In this document: one piece after another, positions 1 to 7,456 of the stretch | Layout of the letters: the number at the start of each line of letters is the position of its first letter | How positions within the stretch are numbered: position 1 is the first letter of the stretch | From: Oscillospiraceae bacterium | GTDB lineage: Bacteria; Bacillota; Clostridia; Oscillospirales; Ruminococcaceae | Assembly: GCA_029098085.1 (NCBI GenBank) | Contig: JAQXNQ010000314.1 | Location: forward strand, 1-8,864 | DNA: 8,864 bases | Reading direction: 5' to 3' | Position numbers and translations under genes: made by a program | The notes under the pieces: generated by a model | Database searches by the model: none | What the model was told of the DNA's origin: nothing | Seen by the model: the letters and a program-made list of their open reading frames with translations, nothing else

Positions 1-1355
1 ACCCGGCCCTCGTTGTTAGGATCGGGCTCTTCGACAAAGTCGGTGCCCTCGATGCCGCTGGAGATCAGGGTGTTGTAGATCTCGGTGCAGGTAAAGTCAT
101 ACAGCCGGATAATGCCCTCCACCACCTCGGGGGTAGCGGCCTTGGTGATGCCGAACTTGTTGTAGCACAGATCAATGGCATCGGTCAGCAGATAGGGCGA
201 GACGCCGTCCACCGCCTGAATGGGGGCGATGACGCTGTATTCGGCCTCTTCCACACCCTCTACCAGCTGGTTGAACCAGGTGGCGTCGGTGTAGGAGCGC
301 ATGCCGGCAACCTTGTTCTCGGCGATGCGGGAATTGAACATCTCATCGGTGGCGCCCAGCATGGAGGTGTCGAACAGATCCTCCTCCACCATGGTGTGCA
401 GCAGCTCAAAATAGGGCTTGGCACCTTCGGAATACCAGGCCGAGGTGGCAGAATCGGTGTTGGGATCGATGCCGGTCAGGCCGGGGGTCAGACCGAACCA
501 CTGGGCAATACCGGTAAAGAAGCCGTAGGAATAAGCGTCAAAGCAGTAGCGTTCATCCTTCTCGCCGTTGCCGTTGACATCCTGCTCCTGGAAGGCACGG
601 AGGACATCCAGGAATTCGTCCACGGTAGTGGGCATATCCATGCCGACCTTAGCCAGCCAGTCAGCGCGGATGGAAGCGCCGACCACCTCCAGGTTGGGGG
701 TCAGGGAGCCGTCGGGCAGGGTCATGGTTCCGCCGGGCACCACATTGGGGCACCAGTACATCTTGCCGTCAGGGGCGGTGACCAGCTTTTTGGCGTAATT
801 AGCGGGGCCGTCGAATTTTTCCTTCAGGGACAGAGTGGGATCACCGTTGCGGTTTTCAGGCTGCAGAGGATCGGGACGGCTATAGGCGTCCATGGCGGCG
901 ATCCAGTCCTGCAGCTGGCCGCTGATGCCCAGGTTCAGGGCAGTGACATCGTCCAGGGGGGTAATGTTGATCAGATCGGGCAGGTCAGCGGCTGCAGCCA
1001 TACGGGTCTGCACCACGGTGGTGTACTGCTCGTTGGAGACCAGCTCATATTCCAGCGTGATGTTCCGCTTGGCCAGCTCCTCCTCCAGCGCCACATAGGA
1101 CGGGAAGGTTTCCCGGTCATCCCAGTCCCAGTAGTCGTAGCTGACGGTGGGACCCATGACCTTGATGGTGACGGGCGCCATCTCGTCGACCGTCTCCTCA
1201 GAAGACGTGGCCGCACTGGACGCGGAAGAGGGAGACGAAGAGGACGGTGTGCTGGAAGAAGAGGACGTGCCGCCTCCTCCGCAGGATGCCGCCAGCAGCA
1301 TGGCTGCCAGGAGAGCGGTGGTAATCCTTGCCTTTTTGCCGATGTTCTTGTACAT
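1..1355 (-). CDS. Extracellular solute-binding lipoprotein of a sugar ABC transporter (C-terminus cut by window edge)
   Basis: The frame is open from an ATG at 1355-1353 to the left edge, giving 451 visible residues. Members of this family usually run to about 500-570 aa, so the C-terminus is probably missing. The N-terminus has basic residues (K3, K7, K8, R10), a hydrophobic stretch at about 11-24 and a lipobox-like L-A-A-S-C with Cys25 as the lipidation site. A Gly4 and Ser/Thr-rich linker follows (about 26-52), which is typical of surface lipoproteins in Firmicutes. The sequence DVNGNGEKDE at 259-268 resembles the EF-hand-like calcium loop of AlgQ/LipO-type binding proteins. The start is set by AAGGAGG at 1363-1369, 7 nt upstream. 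The gene is last after the two permeases, 91 nt behind the second, which is the usual LplB-LplC-lipoprotein order. It should bind an oligosaccharide or glycoside outside the membrane and deliver it to the permeases; the ligand cannot be read from the sequence. Confidence 0.93.
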   Translation of the reverse strand, partial: MYKNIGKKARITTALLAAMLLAASCGGGGTSSSSSTPSSSSPSSASSAATSSEETVDEMAPVTIKVMGPTVSYDYWDWDDRETFPSYVALEEELAKRNITLEYELVSNEQYTTVVQTRMAAAADLPDLINITPLDDVTALNLGISGQLQDWIAAMDAYSRPDPLQPENRNGDPTLSLKEKFDGPANYAKKLVTAPDGKMYWCPNVVPGGTMTLPDGSLTPNLEVVGASIRADWLAKVGMDMPTTVDEFLDVLRAFQEQDVNGNGEKDERYCFDAYSYGFFTGIAQWFGLTPGLTGIDPNTDSATSAWYSEGAKPYFELLHTMVEEDLFDTSMLGATDEMFNSRIAENKVAGMRSYTDATWFNQLVEGVEEAEYSVIAPIQAVDGVSPYLLTDAIDLCYNKFGITKAATPEVVEGIIRLYDFTCTEIYNTLISSGIEGTDFVEEPDPNNEGR

Positions 1356-1380
1356 AAGGTTGCCTCCTTAAACAAAATAA

Positions 1381-1404
1381 TTCTAAACCGCCAAAGCGGC
1401 AGAA
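1381..1404 (-). other. Hairpin between permease and binding-protein genes
   Basis: On the minus strand the arms CCGC and GCGG flank a TTTG loop. Outer arms TTCT and AGAA extend the stem after an asymmetric internal loop. The sequence that follows is T-rich but interrupted (TTATTTTG) and leads into the Shine-Dalgarno of the binding-protein gene. It could be an mRNA-stabilising or processing element that sets binding-protein level relative to the permeases, or a weak partial terminator. The inner stem is only 4 bp, so chance is possible. Confidence 0.4.
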
Positions 1405-1446
1405 TACAGAGTTAGTGTTTCCCGTCAGCACGGAATATGGACGAAA

Positions 1447-2349
1447 TCATCCCTTCAGGGAACCCAGCATGATGCCCTTCATAAACTGCTTCTGGAACAG
1501 AGGATAGACACAGAGGATGGGCAGTGTGATGAAGACGATCAGCGCGTATTTCAGCTGCTGCGCCCCCAGCGCCACCTGACGGGCCTGCTCGATTTCCTCC
1601 TTGGTCTTGAGCTTGTTCAGATCCACCGACTGGGAGATCAGTACCCGCTGCAGGTACATCTGCAGGGGATGCAGCTCGGTTTTGGTCTGGTAGATGTTGG
1701 CACCAAACCAGCTGTTCCAGACACCGACAATGGTGTAGATGGCGATGACGGCGATGATGGGCTTGGCCAGGGGCACATAAATTTGAAACAGCACCTGATA
1801 GATGGAGGCGCCGTCAATATAGGCCGCCTCGCTGAGTTCGCCCGGAATGCTGGCGAAATAGGTGCGGGTGAGGATGATGTTCCAGATGCCCACCGCTCCT
1901 GGGATGATCAGCGCCAGACGGGTGTTGTACAGGCCCAGGCTGTTGATCAGCAGGAAGCTGGGGATCAGGCCGCCGCCGAAATACATGGGGATCAGCAGGT
2001 AGGCAACGACAAACTTCCGTCCTGCCAGCTTTTTGCTGATCAGCGGATAGGCCGCCATGACCGAGGTCAGAATCATCAGTATGGTGGTGGTGGTCACATA
2101 GATCAGGGTGTTGCCGTAGGCGATCCACATGTCCTTGTTGCGGAAGATCAGCTCATAGGCACCGAAGTACAGCCCCTGCGGATACAGGATGACCGGACGG
2201 GTCAGGGAAAGCTGCGGGTCGCTGATGGACTTGATGACAACATAATACATGGGATACAGGGTGACGATGCAGATGATGATCGAAAGCACATACAGGGCTG
2301 CGGTTGCAGCCGGTGAGCCGTCCCTGATCCGGTTGGGATTTTTGGTCAT
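1447..2349 (-). CDS. CUT1-family sugar ABC transporter permease, LplC-like
   Basis: This is a 300-aa inner-membrane protein with about six hydrophobic segments, the expected length for the LplC/YtcP branch of MalG-type permeases. The cytoplasmic EAA loop that docks the ATPase is clear: E174-A-A-x-x-D179-G180-A, followed by P193-L. The C-terminus YPLFQKQFMKGIMLGSLKG is characteristic of LplC-like proteins. The start ATG at 2349-2347 has AAAGGAG at 2359-2365 with 9-nt spacing. It lies 22 nt downstream of the first permease gene, so the two are cotranscribed and should form the heterodimeric channel. No ATPase gene is nearby; such systems usually borrow a shared MsmX-type ATPase (known for the family, inferred here). 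Substrate is unknown, probably an oligosaccharide. Confidence 0.95.
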   Translation of the reverse strand: MTKNPNRIRDGSPAATAALYVLSIIICIVTLYPMYYVVIKSISDPQLSLTRPVILYPQGLYFGAYELIFRNKDMWIAYGNTLIYVTTTTILMILTSVMAAYPLISKKLAGRKFVVAYLLIPMYFGGGLIPSFLLINSLGLYNTRLALIIPGAVGIWNIILTRTYFASIPGELSEAAYIDGASIYQVLFQIYVPLAKPIIAVIAIYTIVGVWNSWFGANIYQTKTELHPLQMYLQRVLISQSVDLNKLKTKEEIEQARQVALGAQQLKYALIVFITLPILCVYPLFQKQFMKGIMLGSLKG

Positions 2350-2371
2350 AATAAAACGCTCCTTTCCCGGC

Positions 2372-3331
2372 TTACCAGATGCCGTAGTCGGTGACCTTGT
2401 TACTGATCTTGTTGGTGATGAACAGCAGGGTGAAGTTGATCACCGAGGTGAAGATGCCCACAGCGGTGCCGTAGCTGAACCGTCCGCCCATGAGGCCGTC
2501 GCGGTAGACATAGGTACCGATGACGTCGGCGGTGGAGTAAGTAGCGGGAACATAAAGCAGCAGGATCAGCTCGGTATTGGAGCCCAGCAGACCGCCGATG
2601 GAAAAGATCAGCTGAATGATAATCAGATTGGACAGGTGGGGCAGCGTCACATACCAGCACCGCTGCAGCCGGCTGGCGCCGTCGATCTTGGCGCTTTCAT
2701 ACAGTCCCGGGTCGATAGACGAGATGGTGGACAGATACAGGATACTCCCCCACCCGAAGCTCTTCCAGATACAGGTGATGGTGTAAAATACCGGAAAGGC
2801 GGAGGGAAGCGTGTTATAGGCCTTGGGCGGAATGCCGAACAGCCCCAGAATCTGGTTCAGGACACCGTCCGCATTGATAAAGGACAGAACCATGCCGGCC
2901 ACCACCACGCTGGAGATGAAGTAGGGCATGTAGCTGGCGGTCTGCAGGAACTTCTTATAAAAATTATCGGCAAGCTCGTTGACCAGCAGCGCAAACAGAA
3001 TCGGGCAGAGGAAACCGAAGGCCAGATTCAGAAAGCTCAGATGGAAGGTGTTGTAGAACAGCCGCGGAAACATGGGCGAGGTGATAAAATTCTTAAAGTG
3101 CTTGAAGCCCACCCATTTCACTGAGCCGTCAAGGGCCAGAATCGGCGATCCCGGCGTGTAATCCTGAAAGGCGATCAGGATTCCATACATGGGAATGTAG
3201 CTGAAGATAAAAATGTGGATCAGCACTGGCAGCAGTAGTGAATACAGCTCCAGGTTTTCTCGGACGCGGCGTTTGTGCTTCTGAATCCGCAGAAGCTCAG
3301 CAACCGAATTGCCAGCGGCGGTTTTGACCAT
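2372..3331 (-). CDS. CUT1-family sugar ABC transporter permease, LplB-like
   Basis: This 319-aa inner-membrane permease is the partner of the LplC-like protein downstream. It has a short basic N-terminus (QKHKRRVRENLE), then about six membrane segments beginning near LYSLLLPVLIHIFIF. The EAA loop reads E202-S-A-x-x-D207-G208-A, then LP. The context NxxELxDxxxKKFLQTxxYxPxFIS is also typical of LplB/YtcP proteins. The reading frame extends 14 codons further upstream, but AGGAGG at 3339-3344 places initiation at one of two adjacent ATG codons: 3331 (7-nt spacing, preferred) or 3334 (4 nt). It is the first gene of the transporter unit, after a leader of about 130 nt carrying strong hairpins, so its expression may be controlled in the leader as well as at the promoter. 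Confidence 0.94.
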   Translation of the reverse strand: MVKTAAGNSVAELLRIQKHKRRVRENLELYSLLLPVLIHIFIFSYIPMYGILIAFQDYTPGSPILALDGSVKWVGFKHFKNFITSPMFPRLFYNTFHLSFLNLAFGFLCPILFALLVNELADNFYKKFLQTASYMPYFISSVVVAGMVLSFINADGVLNQILGLFGIPPKAYNTLPSAFPVFYTITCIWKSFGWGSILYLSTISSIDPGLYESAKIDGASRLQRCWYVTLPHLSNLIIIQLIFSIGGLLGSNTELILLLYVPATYSTADVIGTYVYRDGLMGGRFSYGTAVGIFTSVINFTLLFITNKISNKVTDYGIW

Positions 3332-3338
3332 CATACAT

Positions 3339-3344
3339 CCTCCT
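3339..3344 (-). promoter_or_regulatory. Ribosome binding site deciding the start of the LplB-like gene
   Basis: AGGAGG on the minus strand, within AAAGGAGG, lies 4 nt before the ATG at 3334 and 7 nt before the ATG at 3331. It lies downstream of the upstream in-frame ATG at 3373 and so argues against it. A third ATG at 3338, in another frame, directly abuts the site and is too close to be used. Confidence 0.85.
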
Positions 3345-3381
3345 TTAGGTTTGTTGAAGTGCGGCACGAGCACCCGTCAGA

Positions 3382-3445
3382 GCCCGGAGCCTTCCCGATC
3401 CTCTGAGAGGAGCGGCCGAAGGACGTCCGGGCCATCCGTCGGATG
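3382..3445 (-). other. Structured 5' leader of the transporter mRNA: two abutting hairpins
   Basis: Downstream of the predicted transcription start (about 3459) lie two directly adjacent inverted repeats. The first, 3433-3445, reads CATCC-GAC-GGATG on the minus strand. The second, 3382-3432, is a long stem made of four complementary blocks. In plus coordinates these are 3382-3388 with 3426-3432 (GCCCGGA/TCCGGGC), 3390-3394 with 3418-3422 (CCTTC/GAAGG), 3395-3397 with 3413-3415 (CCG/CGG), and 3399-3403 with 3407-3411 (TCCTC/GAGGA). That is about 20 base pairs with small internal loops and a 3-nt end loop. No U-run follows, so it is not a simple terminator. It may stabilise the transcript or act as a regulatory RNA; I recognise no known riboswitch class. 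Confidence 0.6.
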
Positions 3446-3465
3446 CGGAGGTTCCTTCTGTACTG

Positions 3466-3494
3466 GTTATATCACACAAAAAATTTCCAGTCAA
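3466..3494 (-). promoter_or_regulatory. SigA-type promoter of the sugar transporter unit
   Basis: On the minus strand the -35 box TTGACT (3489-3494) and the -10 box TATAAC (3466-3471) are separated by exactly 17 bp. Both boxes match consensus at 5 of 6 positions, and an A/T-rich spacer lies between them. Predicted transcription starts near 3459, leaving a leader of about 130 nt before the first permease. The stretch upstream of the -35 is a natural place for the AraC-type regulator encoded by the preceding gene to bind (inference). Confidence 0.8.
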
Positions 3495-3619
3495 CAAACT
3501 GTTTTTTCGCACGCACAATACTTTCCTTTTTCCCAAATCCAGCATATCAGGAAGACACTGTCACACAATATTTGCGGGTGCCGCACCTTCGAAAAAATCG
3601 TGTGCTCCTTCCGTCAGAC

Positions 3620-3654
3620 AAAAAAATGTCCGGCCCGATCTGTGCGGGCCGGAC
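3620..3654 (-). terminator. Intrinsic terminator after the regulator gene
   Basis: A perfect 10-bp GC-rich stem (3628-3637 with 3645-3654; arm GTCCGGCCCG) encloses a 7-nt loop. On the minus strand it is followed, after one base, by seven T residues (3620-3626). It begins 8 nt after the regulator's stop codon. The plus-strand side lacks a T-run, so it works in one direction and separates the flavoprotein/regulator unit from the transporter unit. Confidence 0.93.
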
Positions 3655-3662
3655 GAGAAGCG

Positions 3663-5822
3663 TCAAACTTCCCTTTCCCGTTTCATCTTTTCCCGGTATT
3701 CGGTGATGGAGATACCCTCGTACCGCTGGAAGGTGCGGCGGAGGGAATACTCGTTCTCGTATCCCACCTGGCGGCAGAGATCCCGTACCGACAGGACGCC
3801 CTCGGCCATGAGCCGCTTAACCTTCTCCATCCGCAGCCGGCAGGTGTAATCGTAAAAATTCATCTGGGTGGCGTTCTTGAAGGCTCTGGAAGCGGTGGAC
3901 AGCGAGATGCCCAGCTCCTGGGCGATCTCCTTCAGGGAAAGGTTCGGGGACTCAAAATTCTGCTGCACATAGTTCAGCACCTGGATGCCGATGTCCTGAG
4001 CGGCGGATTTGCTCTGCTCCATCCGGCAGCAGAGCTGCATCAGACAGTCCTTCACCCACTGCCAGCAGGCATCCCCGTCTCCGGCGGGCCGGGCAGGCAG
4101 GGCCTCTCCGGCGGAAAGCTCGGTGGACAGCCGCAGCACCGTGTCCTCCAGCGAGGTGAAAAGAGCGCTCAGAGTCGGGGTGTCCAGACTGCGGCTGTCG
4201 TTTTCCTGCCGCAGCTCGGTTAGAATCCGGACCACCAGCTCCCTCTTTCCGGCCTTGACACCGTTGATCAGCTGAATCTCCCAATCGGTGGGATAGTAGA
4301 AGCTGGCCGGGAAGCTGCGCTCTTCCTCCGGCGATGAAGCGGACAGGGAAGCGGCCATGTATCGTTCCCGGGCGGTGTGATAGGATTTGCTGATGCCGAT
4401 GATCCGGGGCTCGATGCCGCCTCGCCAGATCTCCGGCGACAGGGCGGAGGCGTCCCGCAGCTGCTCCAGATAGGCGTCCAGAGAGGTCTCCTCCAGCGGC
4501 TCCTTCTGATCCGACAGGATCACCACCATGTCCTCGTCAAGCACCTGAATCAAGCGGCTCTGATAGGGTCCCTGCTCCAGCACCTTCCGCAGCAGCAGCG
4601 CTGACATCATCCGGCTGTCCAGCGCACCCTCCTGCAGCTGGAGCTCCTCCACGCCGGGCACCGATACGATCAGCACGCAGAATCGGTTGTCTTCGGTGTA
4701 GTCGATGCCGTAATAGGACAGCTCCCGGGACAGGGTGCTCCGGTCAAAATAGCCCTTCAGCAGCCGCATCGACAGGTCGTGCTGGACAAATTCCCCATAC
4801 TCCGAAATCTGGGTCTGCAGGCTCTCATTGTCCCGGATCAGCCGGCTGAAGGTCTCCTCCAGCAACCGGTATTCGTTGTCGGTTCCCCGGCTTTTGCTCT
4901 GACCGATCCGATCCAGCAGAGACTGCAGAGGCCGGTAGCTGATCCAGGTCAGAATCCAGGCGGCAAAGGGGCCTACCAGCATGGCAATGATAAAAAGCCA
5001 TCCCCAGGAAAGCAGGTTGTCCAACGGCAGCTCATGCAGCGAGGGATCATAAGTAATTTCGTAGTACCAGCCGAAATTCTCGGCGTTGACCACCGTCCTG
5101 CCAAGGCCTGTGGCACTCTGCGCCCGGGGACCGGAAATGGTGACCAGCGGAGTGCCCTCACCGCTGTACAGGGTGAGGCTGCAAAGCTGACTGAAGGAGA
5201 TGTCGGACGCCCAGCTGATCAGAATGTTCTTGTCAAAGCTGAAGGCCAGCTGGATCCGGGGCGGCGTGCCGTAGTCCATGGTGTCCAGCATCCAGATCAC
5301 CGGGTTCTTGGCCATGACCTCCCGATCCAGATACACCACGTCAAAATTATTCCGGGCCATGACCGCCTCCCGCATTTCGGGGAGGTCGCTCTTGACCATG
5401 GCCAGATACCGGTCGGTGTCAAACCAGCCCTTGGAGGAGACGACCATATCCTTCCGGGGGAAGAACAGGGTCAGATTCTGCAGCAGATTGTCGTTCTCCA
5501 CCATCACCTGCAGCTCACTGACAATCTCCCGACGGCGGTTGGGGAGAAACTCCTCCTCAAAGGATTTCTCGGTGACGCTGAACCGCCAGACCCACGGAAA
5601 CTGGGACAGCTTCATGGCGGTGGACTGGATGCGGGTGAAGTTCTGATCGATGGCGGCCGCCATGGCCCGGGCCGAACGGAGACAGTCATCCTCCAGCTCC
5701 TGCCGGGCCTTGCGCTGTATGTCCCGGAAGGTAAACACGGCAAACAGAATCAGACAAAGGCAGAGCAGCGCCATATAGGACAGAAAGGTCTTTTTGATCA
5801 GCTGACTGCGGAACAGTTTCAC
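3663..5822 (-). CDS. Membrane-anchored sensor with C-terminal AraC-family DNA-binding domain (YesS-like)
   Basis: A 719-aa one-component regulator starting at GTG 5822-5820. An N-terminal membrane segment (about residues 13-32) precedes an extracytoplasmic region of about 235 residues of the size and layout of Cache-type sensor domains. A second membrane segment (about 270-296) and a long cytoplasmic linker follow. The C-terminal AraC/XylS domain (about 611-713) contains both helix-turn-helix units: SLKEIAQELGISLSTASRAF near 629-648 and SVRDLCRQVGYENEYSLRRTF near 678-698. Relatives commonly sit beside LplB/LplC transporters and activate them in response to an external carbohydrate (family knowledge). 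The GTG overlaps the stop of the preceding oxidoreductase (GTGA), so translation is probably coupled. An in-frame ATG at 5990 is rejected because its extension lies wholly inside that gene. The usual Pro in the second HTH region (SP-x-EYR) is replaced by Thr (ITEYR). The target is inferred to be the transporter promoter downstream. Confidence 0.93.
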   Translation of the reverse strand: MKLFRSQLIKKTFLSYMALLCLCLILFAVFTFRDIQRKARQELEDDCLRSARAMAAAIDQNFTRIQSTAMKLSQFPWVWRFSVTEKSFEEEFLPNRRREIVSELQVMVENDNLLQNLTLFFPRKDMVVSSKGWFDTDRYLAMVKSDLPEMREAVMARNNFDVVYLDREVMAKNPVIWMLDTMDYGTPPRIQLAFSFDKNILISWASDISFSQLCSLTLYSGEGTPLVTISGPRAQSATGLGRTVVNAENFGWYYEITYDPSLHELPLDNLLSWGWLFIIAMLVGPFAAWILTWISYRPLQSLLDRIGQSKSRGTDNEYRLLEETFSRLIRDNESLQTQISEYGEFVQHDLSMRLLKGYFDRSTLSRELSYYGIDYTEDNRFCVLIVSVPGVEELQLQEGALDSRMMSALLLRKVLEQGPYQSRLIQVLDEDMVVILSDQKEPLEETSLDAYLEQLRDASALSPEIWRGGIEPRIIGISKSYHTARERYMAASLSASSPEEERSFPASFYYPTDWEIQLINGVKAGKRELVVRILTELRQENDSRSLDTPTLSALFTSLEDTVLRLSTELSAGEALPARPAGDGDACWQWVKDCLMQLCCRMEQSKSAAQDIGIQVLNYVQQNFESPNLSLKEIAQELGISLSTASRAFKNATQMNFYDYTCRLRMEKVKRLMAEGVLSVRDLCRQVGYENEYSLRRTFQRYEGISITEYREKMKREREV

Positions 5823-7456
5823 GGTGTATCCTTCCTTTCGCACAAAATACGCCGGCGGATCTGCGCTGCGGCCGCCGCGGCACAGGATTTCCGGGGGCCC
5901 TCCCCCTCCAGAGCCAGATTTTCGAGAGCGGGCAGCAGCTCCGCTCCCCCCAGCCGTCCGATCAGGCAGAGGGCTGAGCAGCCAAGCCACTCCGCCCGCG
6001 GTCCCGGCTCCCGGCAGAGGGCCAGTTCGATCAGCGCCGGCCGAAGCTCGCCCAGCAGACCCAGCCCGATCAGGCAGTTCTCCCGGAGAAGCCGCTCCTT
6101 TGCTTCAGCGCCCTCCCGCAGCAGGGCTGCACCTGCCGCTCCCAGACGGCGGCAGGACAGCAGCGCCGCTCCCGGCTCCTCGGATCGCAGCCCTGCCCGG
6201 AGCTCCTCCGGGTCGGTGAGCCAGTAAAAGGGCGGATTCTCCCTGTCCCGGAAGCGAAGGCGCTCCATGGGCGGCTCCGGACCGAGACAGCCGCTTTGCT
6301 CCAGCAGCGGGCGGAGACGCTCATAGGAAATCTCCCGCAGGCCGCAGCCCGAGCGCACCGCTTCCGCCGCCGCCAGGCCCGCCGCCTCGCCGCATTTCTG
6401 CATATCCCGCTTCATCCGCAGGGCCGAGGCCAGGTCATGATCCGCCGAAAGCTGCCGCCCGGCGGCCAGCAGCCCCTCCGTTTCCCGGGGAATCAGCGCC
6501 CCCAGCGGCACCGGAATGCTCACGCTGACCTCCCAGAGCCCGCCGATCAGGGCCCAGTCCTGCATGGCCGGGCTTTCCATCCAGAAATCCTTCCCATGCT
6601 TGTCAAGGTTGGCCCGGGCGTAAAACAGCGGCTCCCGGGTCACCTGCTCGTTCAGCAGCTCCTCCAGCGTCAGCACCTGATCCCCCAGAATCCGCCGTCC
6701 CTCCCGTACCCCCAGAAAGGGCGAGTAGGAGATCACACGGTCGATCGGTTCAAAGGGCTCCCGCAGGTACATGGGGCCGTTCATGGCTTCGACCAGAGCG
6801 GCGCTCACCTCTTCCGGGCTGCCGCTTGAGAGGTGTCCGCTGTCGATAAACTGACTGCAGAGGGTGCCTTGATAGCAGGTGAGCATGGGCAGCGAATAGG
6901 GCTGCATCCCGCCGTCCGACGCCCGTCCCCCCAGAAAACGGCAGCCGCACAGGGCCGCAACCGTTCCGTCCGCCGTGCAGTCGATGACCACCCGGGCGGC
7001 GGCGCTGTAAAACCGGCCGCCCTGCAGCCACTGCAGACCGCAGACCCGGCTGTCCTCCATCCAGACGCCGGTCACCCGGACGCCGCAGCGCAGCTCCGCG
7101 CCCGCCGCCTTCGCCTCCTGCTCCAGCACAAAGATCCGGCAGTCGGGATGCAGTCCCTGCGTGGGGACAAAGCCCCGCTCCATCCGCCCCAGCGTCTTCC
7201 GGTCCAGCTCCTCATAGAGGCCGCCGGGATTTCCGAAATAATAGGGCAGCACACTGCCCAGGGTGCTCTGTCCGCCCACTGCCTCCAGCTGCTCCAGCCC
7301 CAGCACCCGCAGCCCCTGCCGGGCAGCGGCAATGGCCGCACAGATACCGGCGGTGCCCAGCCCGGCCACGATCACATCATATCGCTCCGAAAAAGCGTCT
7401 TCTCCCTGCGGCGTCCGGCAGAGACAGCCGTCCCGGTATTGCTGCAGCCTCACCAT
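5819..7456 (-). CDS. FAD-dependent oxidoreductase (FAD_oxidored type) with HEAT-like C-terminal region
   Basis: A 545-aa cytoplasmic flavoprotein. The dinucleotide-binding fold begins near residue 27 (DVIVAGLGTAG, with G32-x-G34-x-x-G37), and E55 at the end of the second strand should bind the FAD ribose. G61-G62-Q63-S-T, the VVIDCTADG motif at 156-164 and the C-terminal FAD loop EGLLAAGRQLSADHD at 347-361 fit the FAD_oxidored family (PF12831). From about 448 to the end the protein is Leu/Ala-rich, with repeated helix-pair patterns (NCLIGLGLLGELRPALIELA, then LGCSALCLIGRLGGAELLPAL) resembling two or three HEAT/PBS-lyase-like repeats. The ATG at 7456 has GGAGG 5 nt upstream and overlaps the preceding gene by 7 nt. 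Substrate is unknown; the neighbourhood suggests a carbohydrate or glycoside derivative (inference). It is placed between a short flavoprotein paralogue and the sensor-regulator. Confidence 0.87.
   Translation of the reverse strand: MVRLQQYRDGCLCRTPQGEDAFSERYDVIVAGLGTAGICAAIAAARQGLRVLGLEQLEAVGGQSTLGSVLPYYFGNPGGLYEELDRKTLGRMERGFVPTQGLHPDCRIFVLEQEAKAAGAELRCGVRVTGVWMEDSRVCGLQWLQGGRFYSAAARVVIDCTADGTVAALCGCRFLGGRASDGGMQPYSLPMLTCYQGTLCSQFIDSGHLSSGSPEEVSAALVEAMNGPMYLREPFEPIDRVISYSPFLGVREGRRILGDQVLTLEELLNEQVTREPLFYARANLDKHGKDFWMESPAMQDWALIGGLWEVSVSIPVPLGALIPRETEGLLAAGRQLSADHDLASALRMKRDMQKCGEAAGLAAAEAVRSGCGLREISYERLRPLLEQSGCLGPEPPMERLRFRDRENPPFYWLTDPEELRAGLRSEEPGAALLSCRRLGAAGAALLREGAEAKERLLRENCLIGLGLLGELRPALIELALCREPGPRAEWLGCSALCLIGRLGGAELLPALENLALEGEGPRKSCAAAAAAQIRRRILCERKDTP
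5830..5838 (-). promoter_or_regulatory. Ribosome binding site supporting the GTG start of the regulator
   Basis: AAAGGAAGG on the minus strand lies 7 nt upstream of GTG 5822-5820, inside the end of the oxidoreductase gene. It supports the GTG over the in-frame ATG 168 nt upstream. The start of the hydrophobic membrane anchor just after the GTG agrees with this. Confidence 0.8.

Larger units (their letters stand above)
3332..3662. other. Non-coding stretch between regulator and transporter units
   Basis: About 330 nt without a convincing gene. In minus-strand order it holds the terminator of the upstream unit (3620-3654), an AT-rich regulatory stretch (about 3495-3619), a SigA-type promoter (3466-3494), a GC-rich leader with nested inverted repeats (3382-3445) and the Shine-Dalgarno of the first permease. 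Short palindromes upstream of the promoter, GGTGC-C-GCACC at 3577-3587 and GACA-C-TGTC at 3554-3562, are possible operators, but each arm is only 4-5 bp. Confidence 0.8.

Noticed and set aside
396..1415. Long plus-strand open frame opposite the binding-protein gene
   Set aside because: Low-complexity Gly/His/Gln-rich translation with no recognisable domain; it is antisense to a clear lipoprotein gene and arises from GC-rich codon bias.
1405..1446. Weak promoter-like boxes (CTGACG and TATTCT, 16 bp apart) before the binding-protein gene
   Set aside because: Both boxes match consensus at only about 4 of 6 positions and the -10 overlaps the hairpin; not enough to call an internal promoter.
3332..3373. 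Possible 14-codon N-terminal extension of the LplB-like permease
   Set aside because: The AGGAGG site at 3339-3344 falls inside this extension and points to the ATGs at 3334/3331.
3345..3545. Minus-strand 66-codon frame in the transporter leader as a leader peptide
   Set aside because: Its start lies upstream of the predicted promoter, so it would not be on the main transcript, and the translation shows no meaningful features.
5823..5990. Possible 56-residue N-terminal extension of the regulator from an ATG at 5990
   Set aside because: The extension is low-complexity Gly/Ser/Arg-rich, lies wholly within the oxidoreductase gene, and a good ribosome site precedes the GTG at 5822.
4779..6227. 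482-codon plus-strand open frame opposite the regulator and oxidoreductase
   Set aside because: Composition is biased (Gln, Gly, Pro, Ser, Arg), the frame crosses two genes, and the minus strand has clear domain motifs throughout. It is a GC-driven shadow.
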